This document shows positions 1 through 36,054 of a stretch of DNA of 64,000 nucleotides, piece by piece. Position numbers and translations under genes: made by a program. The notes below the pieces were generated by a model. The model had not been told where the DNA came from, ran no database searches, and saw only the letters and a list, made by a program, of their open reading frames with translations. The DNA lies in NCBI GenBank assembly GCA_012861695.1, contig JAAOOA010000002.1:17398303-17462302 (forward strand). The letters are read 5' to 3'. This stretch comes from Trematomus loennbergii. Taxonomy: Eukaryota > Chordata > Actinopteri > Perciformes > Nototheniidae. The stretch's first letter is position 1. Each line of letters opens with the position of its first letter.

Positions 1-2600
1 CTTCTCACCTTATCCCTAAGGGAGACGCAAGCCACCCTGCGGAGAAAACTCATCTCGGCCGCTTGTATCCGCAATTTCGTTCGCATGACCCATCCTTCAT
101 GACCACTGTAGGTGAGGGTAGGAACGAAAATGGCCCAGTAGACAGAGAGCTTTGCCTTCTGGCTCAGCTCTCTTTTCGTCACAACGGTGCGGTAAAGCGA
201 CTGCAGTACCGCTCCCGCTGCTCCGATTCTCCGGAACAAGACCCGAGATACTTGAACTCCTTCACTTGGGGTAAGGACTCATTCCCTACTTGGAGTGGAC
301 AGTCCATCGGTTTCCTGCTGAGAACCATGGCCTCAGATTTGGAGGTGCTGATCCTCATCCCAGCCGCTTCACACTCGGTTGCGAACCGATCCAGTGAGTG
401 CTGAAGGTCGCAGACCGATGAAGCCATTAGAACCACATCATCTGCAAAAAGCAGTGGTGCAATCCTTAGTCCACCGAACTGCAGACCTCCCCCACGACTA
501 CACCTCGAAATCCTACCATGAATATTACAAACAGGATTGGTGACAAAGCGCAGCCCTGGCGGAGGCCAACCCTCACCGGAAATGGGTCCGACTTACTGCC
601 GAGGACCGGACACAGCTCTCTTTGGGAGTACAGAGATTGGATGGCCCTGAGTAGAGACCCCCTCACCCCATACTCCTGCAGCACCTCCCACAGTAACTCC
701 CTGGGAACCGGTCATACGCCTTCTCCAATCTACAAAACACATGTAGACCGGATAAGCGTACTCCCAGGCCCCCTCCAGGATCCTTGCGAGAGTAAAAAGC
801 TGATCCGTCGTTCCACGACCAGGACGGAATCCGCATTGTTCCTCCTCAATCTGAGGTTCGACAATCGGCCTGACCCTCCTTTCGAGTACCTTAGAGTCAA
901 CTTTCCGGGGAGGCTGAGTAGTGTGATGCCTCTATAATTGGCACACACCCTCTGATCCCCCTTTTTGAAAAGGGGAACCACCACCCCGGTCTGCCACTCC
1001 TTCGGTACTGTTTCCGACTTCCACGCAACGTTGATGAGACGTGTCAACCATGACAGTCCCTCAACACCCAGAGCCTTCAGCATTTCTGGGCGGATCTCAT
1101 CCACCCCCGGGGCTTTGCCACTGTGGAGTTGTTTGACTACCTCAGTGACCTCCCCCGGGAGATTGGTGTTGATCCCCCGTCATACTCCAGCTCTGCCTCT
1201 ACCATAGATGGCGGAGTTGTCGGGTTCAGGAGTTCCTCAAAGTGTTCCTTCCAACTCCCTAACACTCCATCAGTTGAGGTCAACAGCGTCCCATCCTTAC
1301 TGTACACAGCTTGGATGGTTCCCTGCTTCCCCTCCTGAGGTGTCGGACAGTTTTCCAGAACAACTTTGGTGCCGCCCGAAAGTCCTTATCCATGGCTTCT
1401 CCTAACTTCTCCCACACCCGCTGCTTTGCCTCGGCCACGGCTGAGGCTGCTGCCCTTCGGGCCTGTCGGTACCTTGAACCTGCCTCGGGACTCCCCCGGG
1501 GTAACATATCCCTGAAGGCCTCCTTTTTCAGTCGGATGGCTGCCCTGACCACCGGTGTCTAGGGTGCTCTGGTACCACGTACACTTATGAGCATCCTTAT
1601 GTTCGAACATGGTGTTTGTTATGGCCAATCCATGACTAGCACATAAGTCCAGTAACAAACCACCACTCTGGTTCAGATCAGGGGGGCCGTTCCTCCCAAT
1701 CACGCCCCTCCAAGTGTCTCCATCATTGCCCACATGTGCATTGAAGTCTCCCAGCAAGATTAAAGAGTCCCCTTCAGGAGCCCCATACAGGACTCTTTTC
1801 AGGGTCTCCAAGAAAGCGAATACTCTGAACTGCTGTTTGGTGCATAAACACACACAACAGTCAGAGTTTTCCCCCCAATAACCCGCAGGGAGGGAGGCGA
1901 CCCTCTCGTCCACTGGGGTAAACTCCAACAAAGAAGCATCCAACCGGGGGCTTGTGAGTATCCCCACACCGCCCGGCGCCTCACACCTTGGGCAACTCCG
2001 GAGAAGAATAGAGTCCATCCCCTATCCAGAAGAAAGGTTCCAGAGCCAACGCTGTGCATAGAGGTGAGCCCAACCAGATCCAACTGGTAACGCTCCACCT
2101 CCGCACAAGCTCCAGCTCTTTCCCCCCAGAGAGGTGAAGTTCCACGTCCCCAAAGCCAGCTTCTGTCGCCCGGGTCTGGTCCGTCGAGACCCTCTGCTTT
2201 CACTGCCACCCTTTTGGCAGCGCACCCGACCCCATCGCTGTTTCCTGTAGGTGGTGGGCCCGCAGGACGGAGAAGCGGAGGTGTTGCCCACATTGCCTTT
2301 TCGGGCTGTGCCCGGCCAGGCTCCGTGGCAAGCCCGGCCACCAGACGCTCCTTGAGTCCTCCTTCTGGGCCTGGCTCCAGAAGGGGACCCCGGGCTTCCT
2401 CCGGGCCGAGTATCCTCACTTTGTGTGTCGTCTTTCATGAGGTCTTTGAACCAATCTTAGTCTGGCCCCTTGCCTGAGACCAATTTGCCATGGGAGACCC
2501 TACCAGGAACACAATGTTCCAGACAACACAGCCCCCAGGTCCATCAGGGCACACAAACCTCTCCGCCACGGTAAGGTGCTGGTTCTTCAGAGAGGTGGCT
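1..2600 (-). mobile_element. Degraded APE-type non-LTR retrotransposon (LINE), cut by window start
   Basis: Read on the minus strand, high to low coordinate, broken frames show the order of a LINE pol protein. An apurinic-like endonuclease segment has the GDFNAH motif at 1725-1751. A linker rich in Ala and Arg follows (about 1280-1552). Then come reverse transcriptase blocks: DEIRPEMLKAL and VVVPLFKKGD near 960-1104, VRVGLRQGC and LSPILF near 520-590, and the catalytic FADD box at 437-448, followed by ISTSKSEAMV and FKYLG. Several frameshifts and stops separate the blocks, so the copy is dead. The 3' part lies beyond base 1. The 5' edge near 2600 is approximate and I saw no target duplication. 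The protein style matches a family very common in fish genomes (I/Nimb-like by memory); clade is not established here. Open frames on the plus strand here are antisense shadows. Confidence 0.9.
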
Positions 2601-5600
2601 AACACATAGTGTGATATATGAATCAACCGTGATTTTATATAATTTTAGAGTACTATTATTTAGATCCTCTCTGTTATCAACCCTATCAAGTAAGCTATAA
2701 GCCTACAAAGTACAAACTGCCCATCAATTCTCAGAGGACTCACACCTTTTTTCTCTCTTAAACTTGGCTGAAATGAGTGCACATTATGCCCAAAAACGAC
2801 TGGATAGCTCTGTGACGAATACCTTCATCATGACTAAGAACTGGAAAGATTACCATAACAGTTGCACTCGGCACTGTCGAATAGTCCACATACAGTAAAA
2901 TAAAATAACTGTAAATAGATCTTCTTATATAATGCTGCCATTTGTCTGTGATGGATTAAAGGAGCACAGTGAGTGCTTCAATGAAAGTGACTGTTTTCTT
3001 GGCGCTCTGCTGTCTTTCCCCTAAAGGGCCCAGACCCAACCCTGCCATCTGCTGGCTCCATCCAGGTGAACAAAAACTCATAATGGCAGATGACCCAGAG
3101 CACGCTGCGTTCCTACTGTTTGGAAAATATGTCAGGCGTCCTCCAGCAGCTTTGAGTTTGATTTTAAAAACAAGAGACTAGTATGAGCAATATCAAGTGC
3201 TTTTAAACAATCACAGAAGAGGTTCATTTACAGAGGAAATAGAGTGCAGGAGGGGAAAACACAGTGCTGTTATGAGGAGAGAGCGAAGTGTGTCGTTGGT
3301 CGTTGAAGGGGGTTTCAATGCTTCTGAGAGGTGCCTCATTTTCCAGCACCATCTGTTCATGGTTCTGCTTGCTGGAAGCCTCGTTTGTGTCAAACACCTC
3401 CCACATGCTCCGAGCAGCCCGACACCAACAGCAAGGACTTCATCACCTGTTTCAAACAACTGCACAATGTGACCCGCTGCATCCGTTAACTACTAATCAC
3501 AGTGTGTTTGATGATGTTGTTAACCCGCTGGTTGAGAGGTTCCTTCCCTCAGGCTCCCTTACAAAAGTTCCAACCAGCCCCGAGCCACTGCTAATCTGTA
3601 CTTCGGAGGAGGACGACAATGAGAAAGGTTGATGGAGGAAGAGAGAGAGAGAGGGTCGGACCTGGAGGCTGGAGTCGACCCTGCTTCCCCCTCAGGAGGA
3701 CAGAAAAAGGAGGAAGACAGAGGCGCATGAACAAGGCCATGCTCCTCCATTTCAATCAGCTGCTGCCGTCTCACATGGCAGCAGAGCATCCGGAGGGGAG
3801 GTGCCGTCATGAATCCTAATTGCTCCCTTTTCACCATATTGCAGGGTATTTCTATGCAAATCTGTCCAGAGAGGTATCTAGTTTATGCAAGGCAAACTGT
3901 ATGAACTGAAATGTGAGGAGGAATTTTACTCAGACAAAAGCTTGCTGGGGAGATGCTGGTATTATAATTCATTTGGATAAATTATTCATTTTGCACATGG
4001 CTCTCCTGAGTGCAGGACAGAGCGCGGTTTCACACACGTTGCTAATGTTTTGACATGTATGTATTCCACTCAATGGGCACTGGCCTCAAGTTAAGATATA
4101 TGGCTTTAATAAGAGTGACGAAGATGCAAAATAATGAGATGTCTGGGAGGGGAGCGCCGGGGTGTCCGCGGAGAGAGTGAGAGAAACGAGAACATTATTC
4201 CTCAGCATGTCGACTTATGTGTCTGTTAAGCATATTCTACCACATTGTTACACCTTTATGAATACCAAGTGATGCACACCCTTACACGTGTATGGATTTG
4301 TAAAACTATAACTGTTTAAATCTTTAAATGTTCACAGTCAACAAGATTGGCATATATACTTTGTGGTGACATGATGAAAATATTTTTAACATAAATCACT
4401 ATGTATATTTCTACAGCAGCCAAACATGCACTCAGGGATCAATCAAAGTCATGATGCTTTTAAAACTGTCAGGGACTACTCTAAGTCTAAGAGTATTATT
4501 TCACATACTTAAAAAACAGACTGACGTATGATTATTCAATATGTTTGTCAGATCATAAGTCAGTTACATATATTATTCAAACAAGGTATTTATGTTTCAC
4601 ATTGAGCTGGAATTCTCTTAGCTGGAATGTTAAGGATAGCCTTCTTCTTAGGTTTATGCTATCTTTAACGCTTAAGGTTTTTCTCGGTGTCACAAGGATG
4701 AGGCAAGGTGGTGGCAAAGCTATACCCTTTCTCAACTTTCCTTGACACGTGTCTTCTTTGTTTGTTTGTGTTTATCACAGTGTGGTTAGCACATTTATAG
4801 TGAATGTTGTGCCAAAAAGACGTTTGGAAGATTGATTTGTCAAACAGACCGCAGAATACTCATATTAGATTTGGCTTATTCTCTCTCAACAATATTTGCA
4901 TAACAATGCAGCATCTCTAGGCAGCCTGAGAGAGTTTGTATCAGAAGCGTTCTGGTTACGATTTGTGGTCAGAGGCGAATTGAACATTTAAAAGTCTGTG
5001 TGGAGGACAAAAGAGGCGGAAAGCATTGGCTAAAATTCCATCAAAGAATCCAATAACTACCATCTATTTGCCAAAAAAAATTAAATACCTGAGTGTCTAC
5101 TTGTGAAGCAATATGGTTGGGAACCTCCAACTCTATTCTAGTGACTTCTAAACCACTGGTAAACAATGGCCAGTTCACAGAGGAGGAAGTCTTGGCACGA
5201 ATATTCGGATCGTCTGGAACACCATAAATATTGGAATTGTCATCATCCTGAAAGCCGATTGCCTTTTGATGAACTCCCAACGAAGACTGTTATGATTTAT
5301 TTTGTCACCCATGTCTTCCACTAAAAATGTGTTGAGAAAAAGGAATAATTGGTACGAGCCAAGAACAAGTTTAACGGGCATAGGGACACGTGAGTTTCGT
5401 TTTAAGACATAATAAAAAAGGTTGAGGAATTATCCTTTGAGTGATCTATTATTCTCAAAATAAAATCTCAGGCCTTCAAAGTGAACAATGTGTATCATCT
5501 GATATTCCACAACCTGTGTCTTCTCTCTTTGTTTTGTAAAGAAAAGCTGATTGAAAACCAAGAACATCTCATAGATCAAACATTATTGCTCTTGTGAGAC

Positions 5601-8600
5601 CGATGGTATACAACTCAATATGCATTGTGCTGATCAAAACAAGTTGTGAGAAGAATACAATGAAGCCCATCTCCACCCCCGCCCTCAGAACACATACCCA
5701 TACACACAAATGCACTCTGACACTGAGCTCTTATTACAAACCCGTTCCTCACAAATGACCATAATCTATACTGTGCTCCAATGGCTCTCCTGGGACGCTA
5801 CCCTCATTTCATTTTTCATCTCATCCTCTTTCACTTTATTTCCAGTAATTCAAACCCACTAAATCCAAATGTGAGGAGACACAGAGCCCTGCTGTTTTGA
5901 CAAGTTAAATGACTGAAGGCAATGATGTGCTTCCCAGCCAGTCTGTAAGCAGCACACGTCGCCAGCCACCGCCTCGCTGTGTGCTTAAACAGAAACCTGT
6001 GTGTGTTGATGTGCAAGCTTTTCCCACGTGCACAGTGCCCCTTATTCCTGCAGCCGCCCGACCCTCTGCAGCATATTTTTTGAGGTGAAATTGAAATGGA
6101 TTGTGTAGTTCAATATTTTATTGACATCAACTTCACAGAATGTTGCTACAGTGACACCGGGGATAATTATTTCACCACAGATTTCTTCCTCCACGCATAT
6201 CTCTCTCCCTCTCTCTTTCTGCCTTCCTCCAAGCCCTTCCATTCCTGTAGAGCATTAGTTCTGCATAAATTACCCGGTGGAATATTGAATCAGTCTCCAG
6301 CCACCAAAGGCGAGTCTGTGTGGCTGATTACCGAGCAGTGCGCACAACATGCATGCAGACAAACACACACACAGAGCAAAAAGGGAGAGGGGCCTCTAAG
6401 CGAGGAGCTGACACCATTGCAGAAAACATGGTAGAGGAGAGGAGGAGGAGGAGGAAGAGGGGGGAGGGATCATCCAATCTGGATATGGAGTGCGAAAAAA
6501 CAGTATTAGCCACCCCAGCTATACACTATCTGCTCATTACTTAGTCATTAGCAGGGGCATGGTTTTAAAGGAGGGAGGGATCAATCAATTGTCATGGGTC
6601 AATGTTTTGCAGCCCCATTATGAACCTTGGGTGGCTCTGTAAATTAAGCACAGTAATTACTCATGTTAATTACACAAAGATGGTGGTCACATTGATCTAC
6701 AAATACGTTTTGCATAATGTAAATGGTATGATGAGTAAACACTGGGTTGCACTTGAGTATTTAAACAGACCCACACTCATCAGATGAGAGGCAGAGAGGA
6801 GCACTCCTCCCGGCTCTGAAGGGGTTCTAATCATTTATTTATTCTGCAGGCTAGTGCTGAAACCATTAGTTATCGATTAGTCAATTAACAGAAGAAACAA
6901 TTTGTATGATTGATTAAACATTTATTAAGCCAACTTGCCAAATATTCCCTTGTGCCAGCTTCTCAAATGAGAGCATTAGACATGTTTTGTCTTTTTTATT
7001 TCACTGTAAATTGAGTACTTTTAGATTAATTGTAGGTCAAACAATACAATCAATTGAAGGATGTCATGTTGGGCTCTAGGAACTATTTTCTGGCTTAATG
7101 GACTTCTTGATTTGTTAAATAATCTGGAGATAAATGCATCAATTCATATTCATATTTGGTGGAAATTGTCAGTGGTTCATCACATACCCCTAGAGCTTCA
7201 GTACATACAAGTGAGCAAAGGTGAATTTTGCATAATTTTCCTTAGATCATTTCTCTGAATCAATGAGTATTGATGAGTAAGGACAGCGATCAAATCCCTG
7301 GATACACAGTCCTGAGAGACACCAAGTTTTCTTCATCCGAAGTGATCTGAGGTATTAAATTCCTCCAACATCTGTCCCCAGATTTAGAGAGACATAGCTC
7401 TTTGGGAATGCCTTGCCTTGAGAGACTGATTCAGGAATCCCAGACCATGGTAAATGTGTTAGAGGTATAATTAAAGGCCCTTTGTGATGCAAGTGGCAGC
7501 AGAGTAAAAAATGGAAAATCAGATTCATGCAAGCAATTTTCCCTGTTGGTGGTTATCAGTTGATGGAACAATTCATCAGCTCAAGCAGCGTTGTGGAAGG
7601 AAACTCATCAGGAAGTCATCAGTCACCCTCAGTGCTCCCTCCCATATGTATCAAACAATACATGTATCAGTATAACAGGTTTGTTTAGTCTCTGCACCTC
7701 CTATGTCTTTACATTACCAGCGGTTAGAAATGCATTTGGTGCCATCTAGAGGCAGGATTTCAGACTAACCACCTCATTAGTTCAACTTCACCACTGAATA
7801 ATATGAATGCAAATATAGGCACAAAAAGGTATGATAACATGCATATAGGCATTTATTTTTTCCCGATGCCAACTTTGCCATCTTATTCAGTATAGAAAGA
7901 AAATGGTCTTCTTTTGTTGAATTGTCAAAGAATCAAAACAACACAGTTAGAACGAAATCTAAAATGAAAATTGTAAATAAGCCATCTGTATGTAAAATAA
8001 ACACCTGTATGTAAATTGTAAATAAGCCATCTGTATGTCAAATATGTCTTATATGTCTTAAATGATATGATGAATTGGAAATGGGGACCCTGATGTAAAC
8101 AAGACGAAAGTCTTTCTCTGGTCTGCATCCCCTTAACAATTGTATGTTTTGAGCTGTACTGTACTGTACCCAATATACAAGCTGTTAATAAACTTTTCAA
8201 TCAATCAATCAATCAATCAACAGTTACATTTTGTTTAAAGATATGAATGATGAACATTTCCTGGGGTGAGAACACTGCCAAAATATAGATAGGCTACAAT
8301 TGTTTCAGAAAAATCATAACTAAAAAGACATTGTGTTTATTTGTATTTATTTATTTCTTATTTTGCCATTTACAAACGGAAACTATCTCCTCATCTTGGA
8401 TATTGCAAAAAGTAAGCAAGCAAATATTTAGAAATGTCAAACTATTCCTTTAAATTGACAATAGATTCACATTTTACTAAACTAAATAACTTCCTGTAAC
8501 TTATTTCAGTTAGTATAATTTCATTGACTTTTAGTAGATAAAACCTATTCACCATTCCCATTACAAGTTTTTACAAATGTTAGCCGCTAGGTGTCAGCAC

Positions 8601-9058
8601 TGATTTGAGACTGATCGTGCTCGTGCTCCCGTGCCTTCTTTTTCTTGCTGTTGTTGTTCAGACGCATGTGCTGCTTTCAGGCACTTCTTGTAATATGCAT
8701 ACTTCAAGAAAATCAATCATAAATAAGCGTTTTCGTGGGCTTAAAATGATAGATTTTAGAATAAACATACTCTAAGTTATCTCTTAATGAAAATAACGAA
8801 CAATTGCATAGCACTAAACTCAGTATAACATGTGCTTTTTCACCATTTACGATTCAAGTCGCTAGATTTCAGATGAACCCTGAAGGCAGTGTTACGCATG
8901 CTATCAACACATTGCATGATGCTGACTGCTAGCATTTCCACAACATATGAAAATGATATGACAGCGTACTGGTTGCAGTAAAGCCTGGCCTGCTGGAATG
9001 AGGACAAAATAACAATTACAGTAGTTTCGCTGTAGCTTGGTTTGGAGAAGTTGCCAAA
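2600..9058. other. Intergenic region upstream of polr3a
   Basis: No supportable gene. Short open frames show no recognisable domain and no clear splice pattern. The region is AT-rich, with blocks of uneven composition such as the purine-rich run near 6430-6475. A low-copy repeat tail sits at 7967-8219 (listed separately). Stretches around 6060-6350 and 6540-6760 have homeobox-like ATTA motifs and no coding signal, so they could be conserved noncoding sequence, but that needs alignment. The polr3a promoter must lie just upstream of 9059; I see no TATA box there. Confidence 0.6.
7967..8219 (+). repeat. Short tandem duplication and LINE-like 3' tail ending in a TCAA microsatellite
   Basis: A roughly 26-base segment ending in AAGCCATCTGTATGT occurs at 7967-7993 and again at 8013-8038. 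Downstream the sequence ends in AATAAACTTTTCAA followed by about five TCAA units to 8219. A unique 3' end followed by a 4-base tandem array is typical of fish non-LTR retrotransposon or SINE tails. The 5' limit is not clear. Confidence 0.5.
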
Positions 9059-33600
<24,542 letters not shown>

Positions 33601-34051
33601 CAGTGTGGGAAGAAGCAGCAAAGATGTTTTGAAATTGTTTGTTCCCCCCCTCCTGCTGTCTACAGACATCTTGAGATTATTTTCAGCAAATACAGAAGTG
33701 CCTGGCAAAGAATTTGACATTTCCTCTGTGGAGATCTTCAGAAAATATGATTATGAAGTCTCTTTTGGGGGGGAAGGATATTGTTTAAGTTGCCACAGAC
33801 TGTGATGAGTCAGCATTGCATTTACACAACACGTTTGTACTGTAAGCATGTAAGAGGCAGTGAAATGGCTTCTTACAGTTAACTGTGGCTTTGATGTAAC
33901 TTTTTGGCTTTCTTTACTTGTGTGTTTCCTGTGTTTATTAAAATGTTATGAAAATCACATGATCTTTCAATATAATGCCTGTAAAAGTGTACCTCTTAAT
34001 CATAAAGAAGATTTGGTCTCTTCTGGTTTGGCACTTATGTTGGCATTGTAT

Positions 34052-34057
34052 AATAAA
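34052..34057 (+). terminator. Candidate polyadenylation signal of polr3a
   Basis: AATAAA lies about 450 bases after the polr3a stop codon. Further AATAAA copies follow near 34200. Which one is used cannot be told from sequence alone. Confidence 0.5.
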
Positions 34058-35212
34058 ATGCTTGTTTTCAGAGATGTAACCTTAGTTTCCTTTTCTAAAA
34101 AACTAATATTTTTCACAGAATATTCGATAGGCAGCAGTTCATTGGAGTATAAATGTTTCATCCTGTGTGAATCCAAGTAATTAAATAATGTATATAATCC
34201 AATAAAATAAACAAAATCATGGGAAAGTATTTTTTTTGTGGATCAAGTGATCAGGAATAGTTGTTTACCAATCGATTTCTAAAGCTAGTAACATAACGTT
34301 TCAAGACACTGTTTTAACCCTGTGAGGTTCGGTGAGGTCAGATCATTACCGGACATTTTGTTTGTTTACAAAGTTTCAAATATAAAAAAAGATTTATTTA
34401 TTTGTATGTCTGAAATATATAGTAGTAGTAGAAGTATAGTATTTCGGAAAAAAGTCTATAGTATGTGTCAAAAATATTAGAAAAAATCATTATGTTGCAG
34501 TATGTTGAACATTTCAGGGAAAAATAACCTTATATTGTATGTCGGGGAAAAAAAGTAATGGTATACTATTTCAAAAATATCAGCAAAAATGTAGTAGTAT
34601 GTTGAAATGTCCCAACAAATACAATTCAAAATACTAATTGCCCCGGGAATGCCTTGGTTTATTAAACAGTGAAACATTAGGGTTCACCCCCTCCCTACTC
34701 AAGTCATGTTCATACAGTCCTTTATTTAAAATACCCCATTTTTATTTATGCCGCAAAGAAAGAAACAAGTTACAATAAGTCATCTAATAAATGAGTTTCT
34801 TGCATAAGAGACTGAGCACACGGTATAAAATGCCAGACACAGTTGTTCAAGGACTTGTGTGACACAAGCCATGAACTAAAGCTACTGGCATTCTAGTCTA
34901 GCGATCTGCATTTAAAAACAAAGCGACAGCTTTAATAAGACGATCTGCATAGAGCCCTGTATAGAAGCTAAAAGCCAAGCTGTTGTTACCAAACAAATCA
35001 TCACAGGACGTCTAGCTAACTTTGGAGATACACCAAAGTGATAACATTCAAGTTACATTTATATATCAACAATACAAAAATATTCCACAGCACCATTGAG
35101 CAAACAACATAAAAACGAATTGTGTCCCTTGTGTGTGTAATGCAGCAATCCTTTCAGGGCATATTATTTATGCTTTTTGTTTGAATTTGTTCTAAAAGAT
35201 TGTATAAAGTGA

Positions 35213-35283
35213 TAATAATAATAATAATAATAACTTGAATTTATATAGCGCCTTTCATAACCTCAAGGTCGCTTTACAAAGAA
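35213..35283 (-). repeat. L2-type LINE 3' tail, inverted, with AAT array
   Basis: An AAT array is followed by ACTTGAATTTATATAGCGCC and CTCAAGGTCGCTTTACAAAG. The reverse complement is the standard L2-type tail with terminal TTA repeats. It matches the copy at 12325-12388. Confidence 0.65.
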
Positions 35284-36054
35284 ACATACAAGGACAAGAC
35301 ATAAAACAATAGAAGGAGATTCTGATCAAATTAAATACGTGTCGTATAAGGTTGCACAATTTCAATGCACATATAAATACATCTGTTTTATTCTCCAATT
35401 AACTATAACACGTTATGGCTGACTAAATCCTTAATGGTGATTAAGGGGCACATTTTAAATAGAACTGTACAAGGGCTGTGTTTTCAGGGCTGTCTATTGA
35501 CCCCAACTGCTCATTGTAGGAGAACATTACATTACATGAAATTATAAATTGTTCAACTGAAAGATAAGTGAGAGCAGTGTCTCTGATCATCCTGCCTAAA
35601 AGGCATATGGCTCAGTAAAGTGAGTGTGCTTTATTTGCCGTTTTCTCAACAGTTCCCTGTGTACCATAACATGGGATAACATTGTGGTTCCCTCCAACAT
35701 ATCACTGAATAAGTTCCCACTAAGAGGGGATGAATTTCCTGCAGACTTTAGACATTTACCTCTATTTACAAAATAAATGACAATTTCATTGTCAGACCGC
35801 TGGTACGGATGGCTCCAAGGACAGTCCTCTTTATCGCAAAAATGCTGTCATTGGTATTCCTTCCTGCTTTTTCTCCACCACAACAAAAATAATATTCTAT
35901 TGCCTCTTGCACCTTTCCCAAGCTATTGGACTTTTTTGGGTCTTCGAACCAAAACTGTGAGGCATGAAACCACATCTGACTCATCCCCAGCTGGTTGATT
36001 TACAGCCAACAGGATGGTGTTCAACGGTCGCTCACCAGAACTTTGAGCCAGTTC

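Larger units (their letters stand above)
33601..36054. other. Tail-to-tail intergenic region between polr3a and the QRFP receptor gene
   Basis: This holds the 3' untranslated regions of two convergent genes. For the minus-strand receptor gene, a TTTATT (AATAAA on that strand) at about 35630-35635 is a candidate signal roughly 420 bases past its stop. The stretch around 34380-34620 is AT-rich with imperfect repeats of a TAGTA-like motif. A LINE tail is at 35213-35283. I see no further gene. Confidence 0.6.

Noticed and set aside
63..1562. Several plus-strand open frames of 65-139 codons
   Set aside because: They are antisense to the LINE endonuclease and reverse transcriptase on the minus strand, and no domain was recognised.
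3197..3837. Overlapping open frames of 60-114 codons on both strands
   Set aside because: No known domain, no splice context and no codon pattern favouring one frame; likely chance in a less AT-rich patch.
5041..5381. Minus-strand frames of 68-79 codons in two overlapping frames
   Set aside because: They could be a fragment of an old retroelement, but I recognise no motif.
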